Shown one piece after another: positions 36,381 to 44,010 of a stretch of DNA of 64,000 nt. The position numbers and the translations under genes were made by a program. How positions within the stretch are numbered: position 1 is the stretch's first letter; each line of letters starts with the position of its first letter. Where the stretch lies: positions 1-64,000 of the forward strand of contig NZ_CAESCM010000001.1 of NCBI RefSeq assembly GCF_903166585.1. Direction: 5' to 3'. The notes beneath the pieces are model-generated. The model had not been told where the DNA came from. It made no database searches and saw only the letters and a program-made list of their open reading frames with translations. The DNA comes from Pedobacter ghigonis (GTDB taxonomy: Bacteria; Bacteroidota; Bacteroidia; Sphingobacteriales; Sphingobacteriaceae).

Positions 36381-36486
36381 TTGTTTACAATTGTGCTTAA
36401 TCCACCATAATCGGTGTTGCCTAAATTTAATAAGCTGCGATGATAACAATTTAACATTAATTCTACTTTAACCCCTTAATATATTT

Positions 36487-37185
36487 TTAAATTAAATCTT
36501 CATCCTTATAGCTATAGTATTTATTACGGGCAAAAATGAGGTGATCGACTACAAAAAGGCCAAGCAAATTGCCCGATGCAACTAAATCACGGGTAAGTTT
36601 ATCGTCGCTGTCACTGGGCTTTAAATTACCCGAAGGGTGATTATGGGCAAGTACAATATTTGCCGCATTGTTTTCCAGGGCAATTTTAAAAATGATTTTC
36701 GGATCGGCGATTGTTCCGGCCTGCCCGCCTTTGCTCACCTGAAACTTACCAATGAGGTGATTTGACCTGTTTAACAGCAAAATCCAGAACTCTTCATAGT
36801 GAAGGCCTTCGAAAGTTTGATACAGGTAGTTATAAGCCTGATTAGAAGTGGTAATTTGGGTAATCTGTTCATCATCGGTTTCCTTTCGCCTCAGTCCCAA
36901 TTCCAGAGCGGCGATAACGGTTAGCGCCTTGGCTTCACCAATCCCTTTAAACATTGATAGCTCCTGAATGGAGGCCTTGCCCAGGCGCGTTAAGTTGTTA
37001 TCGTAAAAAGATAAAATCCGTTTGCTCAGGTCAAGAGCTGTTTCGTTTTTGCTACCCGAGCCAATTAAAATAGCGATCAGTTCGGCATCGGTTAAATACC
37101 GCCTGCCATGCAATAAAAGCTTTTCGCGTGGCCTATCGGCCTCCGCCCATAATTTTATACCTAATTTCTGTTTGTTGTTTTCCAT
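36487..37185 (-). CDS. radC: RadC/JAB-domain DNA repair-associated protein
   Basis: A 232-residue RadC-family protein. The N-terminal UPF0758-type region (ADRPREKLLLHGRRYLTDAE) and a helix-hairpin-helix stretch (FKGIGEAKALTVIAALELG) are followed by the MPN/JAB domain with VLAHNHPSGNLKPSDSD, a complete JAMM zinc motif. The true role is unsettled; a repair function is not proved. The ATG at 37183-37185 was chosen because the longer frame runs back into the terminator of the upstream gene. Confidence 0.9.
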   Translation of the reverse strand: MENNKQKLGIKLWAEADRPREKLLLHGRRYLTDAELIAILIGSGSKNETALDLSKRILSFYDNNLTRLGKASIQELSMFKGIGEAKALTVIAALELGLRRKETDDEQITQITTSNQAYNYLYQTFEGLHYEEFWILLLNRSNHLIGKFQVSKGGQAGTIADPKIIFKIALENNAANIVLAHNHPSGNLKPSDSDDKLTRDLVASGNLLGLFVVDHLIFARNKYYSYKDEDLI

Positions 37186-37195
37186 TTTTTTCGAC

Positions 37196-37230
37196 AAAAA
37201 AAAGGCATCCCAACTTTTGGTTGGGATGCC
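37196..37230 (-). terminator. Terminator after the TlpA-like gene
   Basis: GGCATCCCAAC and GTTGGGATGCC form a perfect 11-bp stem followed by a T tract on the minus strand, between the TlpA-like gene and radC. Confidence 0.95.
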
Positions 37231-37256
37231 TTTCACTAATATCGTAATAAATTGAA

Positions 37257-38327
37257 TTAATTTACCTTATTATCCGAAAAAACCTCAGCAAGTTTTTTCT
37301 CCAGATTTTCACCCCTTAGTCCCCTTGCTAAAACTTTCCCATCCCTATCAATCAGAATATTATCAGGAACGGATCGAATATTAAACATTTTTGCAACCAC
37401 ATTGTTCCAGCCATTCAAATCTGAAACATGTAACCAGCTTAATTTATCATCTTTTATCGCTTTTAACCAGCGCTCTTTTTTATCATCAAGCGATATGCCA
37501 AGCACTTCAAATCCTTTATCCCGAAATTGCTGATATGCTTTTACAACAACTGGATTTTCGTGTCTACACGGAATACACCAAGATGCCCAAAAGTCTATCA
37601 AAACATATTTACCGCGTAATGATTGGATTGAAATCATTTCACCTTTTATATTGTTTTGAGCAAAATCAGGAATCTTTTCACCTATCGTTATTGGTACTTG
37701 CTTAATTGTAGAACCAAGAATATTCCTACCTGACTCTGTGCGTTGAATTTCAGGACTCAATTTCTGATAAATTTCTCTTACTTGTTCCTTACTAAAGCTT
37801 CTTGTATTCCTTTCCAAAATAACCGCTGAGGCTATAGTATTGGGTTCTGATGATAAAAAATTCAAAGTTATTTTTCGAATTTCGATATTCCTCAACTCAG
37901 CATCCTGAATCCCCTTAATACTTTCGGCTATTAACTTCGAAACAGAATCTATTAATTTATCAGTTTTACTCTGCTTATCCAGTTTCGCATTAACTTGCAA
38001 GATTTTTCGCTCTCCTTTACTCGTATATACAATTTTCGTCAATGTATCAACCGCAAGAGAAACATTTCCTCCTTCAATATAAAAAGGCGTGAAAACTTGT
38101 TCTGATTTACTTTCTATGTTGACAAAACTATATTCTGGGACACCAACCTTACCTTTAAAAGTAAATTTACCATCATTTGAATAAACAGAATCTATCTCCG
38201 TACCATGACGTAAATAAACTTTCCCTTGATACTTTGAATTAAATAAGCCAGTTACTGTAAAAGGCTTTTGAGCAAAAGGCTTTAACATAAACAAAGAGAG
38301 TAATAGAATTAGGAGCGAGCGTTTCAT
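37257..38327 (-). CDS. TlpA-like thioredoxin with DUF4369-type N-terminus
   Basis: A 356-residue exported thiol-disulfide protein. The ATG at 38325-38327 gives a signal peptide (LLILLLSLFMLKPFAQ). An N-terminal beta-rich domain (TVTGLFNSKYQGKVYLRHG) of the DUF4369 type is followed by a helical linker and a C-terminal thioredoxin fold with IDFWASWCIPCRHENPVV (active Cys-Ile-Pro-Cys). It probably reduces or sorts disulfides in the periplasm. Such proteins are numerous in Bacteroidota, and partner proteins are not visible here. Confidence 0.9.
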   Translation of the reverse strand: MKRSLLILLLSLFMLKPFAQKPFTVTGLFNSKYQGKVYLRHGTEIDSVYSNDGKFTFKGKVGVPEYSFVNIESKSEQVFTPFYIEGGNVSLAVDTLTKIVYTSKGERKILQVNAKLDKQSKTDKLIDSVSKLIAESIKGIQDAELRNIEIRKITLNFLSSEPNTIASAVILERNTRSFSKEQVREIYQKLSPEIQRTESGRNILGSTIKQVPITIGEKIPDFAQNNIKGEMISIQSLRGKYVLIDFWASWCIPCRHENPVVVKAYQQFRDKGFEVLGISLDDKKERWLKAIKDDKLSWLHVSDLNGWNNVVAKMFNIRSVPDNILIDRDGKVLARGLRGENLEKKLAEVFSDNKVN

Positions 38328-38345
38328 ATTTAAAAATTTAGTCAC

Positions 38346-38379
38346 AAAAAAAACGGCATTGAATTGCTTCAATACCGTT
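38346..38379 (-). terminator. Terminator after rpsT
   Basis: AACGGCATTGAA and TTCAATACCGTT form a 12-bp stem with one mismatch and a 4-base loop, followed by a T tract on the minus strand. Confidence 0.88.
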
Positions 38380-38401
38380 CTAATATCGTAAAAAAACTGG
38401 C

Positions 38402-38656
38402 TTATTTTAAACCGTTAACGAATTTCGTTAATTTTGATTTGTTGTTAGCAGCTTTATTTTTGTGGATAATGTTCTTTTTAGCTAAACGATCTAACATAGA
38501 GATTACTTTAGGCAATAAATCAGATGCAGATTTTTTGTCTTCTGCAGCACGTAGTCTTTTAATGAAAGTACGTGTAGTTTTTGCCTGATATCTGTTACGT
38601 AAACGTTTTGTTGCGTTTGCTCTAATTCTTTTTAATGAAGATTTATGATTTGCCAT
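38402..38656 (-). CDS. rpsT: 30S ribosomal protein S20 (bS20)
   Basis: bS20 binds 16S rRNA at the bottom of the 30S body. The 84 residues are strongly basic and helical, with ANHKSSLKRIRANATKRLRN at the N-terminus and KNIIHKNKAANNKSKLTKFV at the C-terminus. It is a single-gene unit with a consensus promoter and its own terminator. Confidence 0.97.
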   Translation of the reverse strand: MANHKSSLKRIRANATKRLRNRYQAKTTRTFIKRLRAAEDKKSASDLLPKVISMLDRLAKKNIIHKNKAANNKSKLTKFVNGLK

Positions 38657-38705
38657 TTCTATTTAGCCTTTTATTTTTCTTAATCGTTTCCTATAATTCG
38701 GGTTG

Positions 38706-38736
38706 CAAATATAGAATTAATGTTTTAAAAATACAA
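38706..38736 (-). promoter_or_regulatory. Promoter of rpsT
   Basis: On the minus strand TTG (38734-38736) is followed after 20 bases by TATATTTG (38706-38713), an exact Bacteroidota consensus, about 50 bp upstream of the ATG. Confidence 0.88.
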
Positions 38737-38899
38737 AACACTTTTAACTTTTTTATTCACTAAAATTTAACCTGCTTGCCGCGCTGCAAAAATACACTAA
38801 ATTTATTCATTAATAATACTTTAACCGGTAACAATAAAAATTAATTTGAATTAAGAAAACAGCCCTAAAAATACTATTTTTGGGCAAAACCCTTTTTGA

Positions 38900-39478
38900 G
38901 TGAAAAAACGAATAGCCATCTTTGCATCAGGTTCTGGTTCTAATGCCCAAAAACTGATGGAGCATTTCAAGCGGAGTAATGAGATAGAAATTTCTTTGGT
39001 GCTAACCAATAATGCTGAAGCCTATGTATTACAAAGAGCCGATAATTTTGAAATCCCTACCCACATTTTTGACAAAAATGAGTTTTATAAAACCGACGAG
39101 GTAATAGAACTGCTAAAGAATCTGGAAATCGACTTCATTGTTCTTGCAGGTTTCCTTTGGCTAATCCCTAAAAGCTTAATCCACGCCTACCCCGGCCGCA
39201 TTGTTAACATACACCCTGCTATTTTACCTAAATTTGGTGGCAAAGGCATGTATGGCGATCATGTACACAATGCGGTAATTGCTGCAGGCGAACCTGAGGG
39301 TGGTATTACCATTCATTATGTTAATGAAAATTACGATGAAGGTGAATACATTTACCAGGCCCGATACAAAATTGACAAAAACGACAGCCTGGAGATGGTT
39401 AAATTTAAAGGTCAGCAACTGGAACACCAGCACTACCCGCGCATTGTTGAAAGCATTGTAAAGAAAATAAGCAAATAA
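38900..39478 (+). CDS. purN: Phosphoribosylglycinamide formyltransferase
   Basis: PurN transfers a formyl group from 10-formyl-THF to GAR, step 3 of purine synthesis. The 192 residues carry the phosphate-binding FASGSGSNAQ, the catalytic NIHPAILPKFGGKGMYG (with His) and the Asp in NYDEGEYIYQ. The start codon is GTG at 38900; no nearer ATG keeps the N-terminal strand. purH follows 346 bp downstream behind a terminator. Confidence 0.96.
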   Translation: MKKRIAIFASGSGSNAQKLMEHFKRSNEIEISLVLTNNAEAYVLQRADNFEIPTHIFDKNEFYKTDEVIELLKNLEIDFIVLAGFLWLIPKSLIHAYPGRIVNIHPAILPKFGGKGMYGDHVHNAVIAAGEPEGGITIHYVNENYDEGEYIYQARYKIDKNDSLEMVKFKGQQLEHQHYPRIVESIVKKISK

Positions 39479-39499
39479 CCAGTACAGTTATATTTTACA

Positions 39500-39532
39500 A
39501 ATAGCCCGACTACAACCGGGCTATTTTTTTTT
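39500..39532 (+). terminator. Terminator after purN
   Basis: AATAGCCCG and CGGGCTATT enclose an 8-base loop and are followed by a run of nine T on the plus strand. Confidence 0.92.
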
Positions 39533-39682
39533 ATGCCTTATATATAATGTATCGTTTATTAAGGTATTCGCATATAAAGCACATCGCCATCGTGGATCTG
39601 CCGGTTTCAAATTCAATCCAGATGCTAAAACAGGTTGCGCATCCTCCCTTGCAATCTCCGAAACAACAGGCAGTTTAACCAT
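39521..39682 (-). CDS. Doubtful small ORF between purN and purH (53 aa)
   Basis: A minus-strand frame from ATG 39680-39682 reads MVKLPVVSEIAREDAQPVLA and ends in LYIRHKKK. Its residue mix looks protein-like, but its 3' end overlaps the purN terminator and no promoter was found. It may be a remnant or chance. Confidence 0.25.
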   Translation of the reverse strand: MVKLPVVSEIAREDAQPVLASGLNLKPADPRWRCALYANTLINDTLYIRHKKK

Positions 39683-39795
39683 TTATAACTAGCTCATTAG
39701 CATGATTTGGTGGGGCAAAATATCCTTTTTATTTTTTTAATTCAAAGGATGATTTTTTACGAATAAAACATAATAAAAAAACAATCCTGTTTTAC

Positions 39796-39803
39796 TACCT
39801 TTG
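39796..39803 (+). promoter_or_regulatory. -7 element of purH
   Basis: TACCTTTG matches TAnnTTTG 22 bp before the purH ATG. No TTG at -33 is present. Its position rules out an earlier in-frame TTG at 39801 as start. Confidence 0.55.
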
Positions 39804-39824
39804 CGGCTCAAAATTTACAGTAAA

Positions 39825-41351
39825 ATGAGTCAGCCAATTAAGATTAAAAACGCTTTAATTTCAGTATATTATAAAGATGGTTTAGAACCATTGGTAAAAT
39901 TGTTAGCCGCACAGGGAGTACAGTTATTTTCTACCGGCGGTACAGAACAATTTATCAAAGATCTAAACCTTCCGGTTACGGCGGTTGAGGATTTAACGGG
40001 TTATCCTTCTATTCTAGGCGGACGTGTTAAAACTTTGCACCCAAAAGTATTCGGCGGTATTTTAAACCGCAGGGCTTTAACTGGCGACCAGGAGCAAATT
40101 GCTGAATATGAGATCCCGGAAATTGATCTGGTAATTGTTGATTTATACCCATTCGAAGAAACCGTAAAAGCAGGCGGAACACCAGAAGAGATCATCGAGA
40201 AAATCGATATCGGTGGTATTTCTTTAATCCGTGCAGCTGCTAAAAACTTCAACGATGTTGTAATCATTGCATCGAAAAACGACTACCCTACTTTACAGGC
40301 ACAATTAGAAGCACAAAATGGAGAAACTACTTTGGCACAACGTAAATCGTTTGCGAAAACAGCGTTCCATACTTCTTCTCACTACGATACTGCAATTTTT
40401 AATTACTTTAACCAGGAAGAGCCGCTTGATGTTTTTAAACAAAGCGTTACCGAAGCTAAAACCCTGCGTTATGGCGAGAACCCTCACCAGGGTGCTGTAT
40501 TTTATGGCGATTTAGATGCCATGTTTACCAAACTAAACGGCAAAGAACTTTCTTACAACAATTTGGTTGATGTGGATGCTGCCGTTGCTTTAATTGATGA
40601 ATTCGAAGATCCTACTTTTGCGATCTTAAAACATACCAACGCTTGCGGTATTGCTTCGCGCCCAACTGCAAAACAAGCATGGATTGATGCATTGGCTTGC
40701 GATCCGGTTTCTGCTTTCGGTGGTGTTTTAATTACCAATGTAGAAGTTGATTTGGCTACAGCTGAAGAAATTAACAACCTGTTTTTTGAAGTATTAATTG
40801 CACCTGCTTACCAGCCTGAGGCGGTTGAGTTGTTCAGCAAAAAGAAAAACCGCGTAATTTTAAAGCGCAACGAAGTTGAGTTGAGCAAAAAACAATTTAA
40901 AACCTTATTAAACGGTGTAATTGAGCAAGATAAAGATTTAATTATCGAAGGTCCGGAGCAAATGACAACCGTTACCGATAAAGCACCAACTGCGCAGGAA
41001 TTAAAAGATTTATATTTCGCCAATAAAATTGTTAAACACACAAAATCGAATACCATTGTTTTGGTTAAAGATGATGTACTTATTGCAAGCGGTGTTGGCC
41101 AGACTTCACGCGTGGATGCATTAAGACAAGCAATCGAAAAAGCTGCTTCATTCGGTTTCAGCGTTAAAGGTTCAGCAATGGCTTCTGATGCCTTCTTCCC
41201 TTTCCCTGACTGTGTTGAAATTGCTGCCGATGCCGGAATTACTGCTGTTTTACAACCAGGCGGATCGATTAAAGATGCTGATTCTGTTGCAAAAGCTAAC
41301 GAAAAAGGCATTGCCATGGTTACCACTGGCGTAAGACACTTTAAACACTAA
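39825..41351 (+). CDS. purH: Bifunctional AICAR formyltransferase/IMP cyclohydrolase
   Basis: PurH performs the last two steps to IMP. From the ATG at 39825 it has 508 residues. The N-terminal IMP cyclohydrolase domain (to about 195) has STGGTEQFIKD and GGRVKTLHPKVFGGIL. The C-terminal formyltransferase domain has RYGENPHQGAVFYG, ILKHTNACGIA (the Lys-His pair) and FFPFPDCVEIAADAG. The last region, GGSIKDADSVAKANEKGIAM, is normal. Confidence 0.98.
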   Translation: MSQPIKIKNALISVYYKDGLEPLVKLLAAQGVQLFSTGGTEQFIKDLNLPVTAVEDLTGYPSILGGRVKTLHPKVFGGILNRRALTGDQEQIAEYEIPEIDLVIVDLYPFEETVKAGGTPEEIIEKIDIGGISLIRAAAKNFNDVVIIASKNDYPTLQAQLEAQNGETTLAQRKSFAKTAFHTSSHYDTAIFNYFNQEEPLDVFKQSVTEAKTLRYGENPHQGAVFYGDLDAMFTKLNGKELSYNNLVDVDAAVALIDEFEDPTFAILKHTNACGIASRPTAKQAWIDALACDPVSAFGGVLITNVEVDLATAEEINNLFFEVLIAPAYQPEAVELFSKKKNRVILKRNEVELSKKQFKTLLNGVIEQDKDLIIEGPEQMTTVTDKAPTAQELKDLYFANKIVKHTKSNTIVLVKDDVLIASGVGQTSRVDALRQAIEKAASFGFSVKGSAMASDAFFPFPDCVEIAADAGITAVLQPGGSIKDADSVAKANEKGIAMVTTGVRHFKH

Positions 41352-41360
41352 TTTTAAGAT

Positions 41361-41417
41361 AAAGCAGAAAGATTAAAGCCAAAAGCCCAATTGTAATGGC
41401 TTTAGCCTTTCTGCTTT
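41361..41417. repeat. Imperfect palindrome between purH and mreB
   Basis: AAAGCAGAAAGATTAAAGCC and its inverted partner GGCTTTAGCCTTTCTGCTTT differ by two transitions over 20 bases, with a 17-base loop. It lies within 10 bp of the purH stop codon. Confidence 0.75.
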
Positions 41418-41559
41418 CGCCTTTTAACTTTTTCTCAAAATTTAATTGCCTAAAAAACAATTTAATGGTTAAAGAAAATAGAAGTTAAAACAATAAAAAA
41501 GCTATTTTTACATTAGGAATAGTATACATTTATTAAAATTAAAGAAACATACCTCATAC

Positions 41560-42582
41560 ATGGGATTATTTAACTGGTTTACGCAAGAAGTTGCCATTGA
41601 TTTGGGCACTGCGAATACCCTAATTATACATAACGACAAAGTGGTGGTGGATGAGCCATCAATTGTTGCTTTTGACCGCACTACAAACAAAGTTATTGCT
41701 ATTGGTCGCCAGGCCATGCAAATGGAGGGTAAAACCCACGATAATATTAAAACCGTTCGTCCGCTAAAAGATGGTGTAATTGCCGATTTCAACGCTGCAG
41801 AAGCGATGATTAAAGGCATGATCCGCATGCTTAATGGTGGTAAAGGCTGGATGTTCCCATCGTTACGTATGGTAATCTGTATCCCATCGGGTATTACAGA
41901 GGTAGAAAAACGTGCGGTACGCGACTCGGCCGAGATTGCAGGTGCTAAAGAAGTTTATTTAATACACGAACCAATGGCTGCTGCTGTAGGTATTGGTATT
42001 GATGTGGAAGAACCAATGGGTAATATGATTATCGATATCGGTGGTGGTACTACTGAAATTGCGGTAATTGCGTTATCAGGTATCGTTTGCGACCAGTCTA
42101 TCCGCGTTGCAGGAGATAACTTTGACTCTGACATTGTAAACTACATCCGTCGCCAGCACAACATTATGATTGGTGACCGTACTGCTGAAAAGATTAAAAT
42201 TGAAGTAGGTGCTGCTTTACCTGAGCTACAGGATGCCCCTTCTGATTTTGCTGTTCAGGGACGTGATTTAATGACTGGTGTACCTAAACAGATTACGGTT
42301 TCTTACACCGAAATTGCACACTGTCTGGACAAATCAATCTCTAAAATTGAAGAAGCGATTTTAAAAGCATTAGAGATTACCCCACCAGAACTTTCTGCCG
42401 ATATTTACCAAACCGGTATTTATTTAACAGGTGGTGGAGCGTTATTAAGAGGATTAGACAAACGTGTGGCTGCTAAAACAAAATTACCTGTTCACGTAGC
42501 CGAAGATCCACTTCGTGCAGTAGTTCGCGGAACTGGCATCGCCCTTAAAAATATTGGCGGATATAAATTCTTAATGCAATAA
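41560..42582 (+). CDS. mreB: Rod shape-determining protein MreB
   Basis: MreB is the actin-like filament that guides lateral wall synthesis, 340 residues. Nucleotide-binding motifs are IDLGTANTLI (phosphate 1), IDIGGGTTEIAVIALSG (phosphate 2) and LTGGGALLRGLD (adenosine). It opens the mreBCD-mrdA-rodA operon. An imperfect palindrome follows before mreC. Confidence 0.98.
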   Translation: MGLFNWFTQEVAIDLGTANTLIIHNDKVVVDEPSIVAFDRTTNKVIAIGRQAMQMEGKTHDNIKTVRPLKDGVIADFNAAEAMIKGMIRMLNGGKGWMFPSLRMVICIPSGITEVEKRAVRDSAEIAGAKEVYLIHEPMAAAVGIGIDVEEPMGNMIIDIGGGTTEIAVIALSGIVCDQSIRVAGDNFDSDIVNYIRRQHNIMIGDRTAEKIKIEVGAALPELQDAPSDFAVQGRDLMTGVPKQITVSYTEIAHCLDKSISKIEEAILKALEITPPELSADIYQTGIYLTGGGALLRGLDKRVAAKTKLPVHVAEDPLRAVVRGTGIALKNIGGYKFLMQ

Positions 42583-42587
42583 AACAC

Positions 42588-42654
42588 GGAAAATGGATGA
42601 TGTATAATGGACGATGTAACAATTCCATTATACATTTCCCATCTTCCATTTTCC
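42588..42654. repeat. Imperfect palindrome between mreB and mreC
   Basis: GGAAAATGGATGATGTATAA (from 42588) faces TTATACATTTCCCATCTTCC extended to CCATTTTCC at 42654. The arms share GGAAAATGGA and GTATAATGG and differ by a short insertion. It fills the gap between mreB and mreC. Confidence 0.75.
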
Positions 42655-42662
42655 ATAAAAAT

Positions 42663-43502
42663 ATGCGTAACCTTTGGATTTTCATCAGCAGATACAACGC
42701 ATTTTTCCTGTTTATTATCTTTTTTACGATAGGCATTTACCTAACGGTGAAAAACAATGCTTATCAGCGTAGTGTTACCCTAAATTCATCAAACGAAGTA
42801 GTGGGTACAGCATACGAAAGGCTGAATGTTTTTAAAAGATATTTAAACCTCGGAATGGTAAACGACAGCCTTGCGGCCGAAAATGCCAAACTTAAAACCC
42901 GGTTGTTAGCTTTAACCACAGTTGATAGCGCTAAAGATGTAAAGGTTGTTGATACCGTTACTAATCAGCAATACACTTACCTGGCAGCCAAAGTAGTGAA
43001 AAATTCTATCACGCTTCGCAACAACGTGATGACCATTAATAAAGGTACAGTTGACGGAATTAAAAGTGGAATGGCTGTAATTGCGCCACAAAGAGGAGTT
43101 GTAGGTTTTATACGTGATGTTTCGGCGCACCTGGCTACCATACAATCGCTATTGCATAAAGACACCAGAATTAGTGTTACCTTGAAAAAGAATCATGCGG
43201 TAGGCTCTTTGGTATGGGGCGATGGGAATTTCGATATCAGAAAAGCATTTGTAAAAGAAGTACCCAACCACATTAAAATGTATGTTGGCGATAGCGTTGT
43301 AACTTCCGGTTACGGCTCATTTCCGGCAGGGATTTTAGTTGGCCGAATCAGCAAACCTAATGTAGCCACAAACGATAATTTCTTATCGGGAGAATTGAAT
43401 TTATTTACAGATTTTAGCACATTGCAATATGTATATGTGGTTAAAGATAAACTTGCTGAAGAGCAAAAAGCTTTAGAAAGCCTAGTTAAGCCCAATGAAT
43501 AG
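42663..43502 (+). CDS. mreC: Rod shape-determining protein MreC
   Basis: MreC is the periplasmic scaffold of the elongasome. From the ATG at 42663 it has 279 residues: a membrane helix (FFLFIIFFTIGIYLTV), a coiled coil (NDSLAAENAKLKTRLLAL) and the C-terminal beta domain (KGTVDGIKSGMAVIAPQRGV, GDSVVTSGYGSFPAGILVG). The longer frame starting at 42597 begins inside the palindrome and is rejected. Its end overlaps mreD by 8 bp. Confidence 0.95.
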   Translation: MRNLWIFISRYNAFFLFIIFFTIGIYLTVKNNAYQRSVTLNSSNEVVGTAYERLNVFKRYLNLGMVNDSLAAENAKLKTRLLALTTVDSAKDVKVVDTVTNQQYTYLAAKVVKNSITLRNNVMTINKGTVDGIKSGMAVIAPQRGVVGFIRDVSAHLATIQSLLHKDTRISVTLKKNHAVGSLVWGDGNFDIRKAFVKEVPNHIKMYVGDSVVTSGYGSFPAGILVGRISKPNVATNDNFLSGELNLFTDFSTLQYVYVVKDKLAEEQKALESLVKPNE

Positions 43503-44010
43503 TAGAATCATAATTGTAAATGTGATCAGGTGGTTTTTACTGCTTTTTGTGCAGATCTTTCTGCTCAAGAATATGGGCTTTTATGATCTGTCGACCCCCT
43601 TTATCTACGTATTGTTTTTGCTGCTCCTGCCTTTTGGCATCCCTAACATTATATTGTATGGCCTAGCCTTTGCAACGGGTTTAACACTCGATGCATTTTA
43701 CGATACCATGGGGGTACATGCAACCGCTTGTGTAGTGTTGGCATTTGTCAGGATTTCTTTTATATCCATAAGTTTAAACCGCGACGCAATTGATGACCCC
43801 GAACCATCGTTAAGTTACATGGGGTTCCAATGGTTTTCACTTTATGCTTTTCTCTGCGTTATTACACACCATTTGGTGTTGTTCTTCTTAGAAACATTCA
43901 GGTTAACCGAAATTGGTTATACCTTAATGAGATGCGGCTTAAGTTGTATCTTTACACTGCTTATTATTTTATTGGTAGAGTTTATATTCTATAGAAGAAC
44001 GCCACGCTAA
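43495..44010 (+). CDS. mreD: Rod shape-determining protein MreD
   Basis: A 171-residue membrane protein of the elongasome with about five hydrophobic segments (FLLLFVQIFLLKNMGF, FIYVLFLLLLPFGIPNIILY, a last one in LSCIFTLLIILLVEFIF). Sequence motifs are weak, as usual for MreD; position between mreC and mrdA, with overlaps on both sides, makes the call. Confidence 0.93.
   Translation: MNSRIIIVNVIRWFLLLFVQIFLLKNMGFYDLSTPFIYVLFLLLLPFGIPNIILYGLAFATGLTLDAFYDTMGVHATACVVLAFVRISFISISLNRDAIDDPEPSLSYMGFQWFSLYAFLCVITHHLVLFFLETFRLTEIGYTLMRCGLSCIFTLLIILLVEFIFYRRTPR

Noticed and set aside
36381..36449. Longer start for the secreted EEP-family gene
   Set aside because: It would put 23 hydrophilic residues ahead of a clear signal peptide.
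37186..37236. Longer radC start
   Set aside because: The added codons lie in the terminator hairpin of the preceding gene.
42597..42662. Longer mreC start
   Set aside because: The added codons are the palindrome between mreB and mreC.
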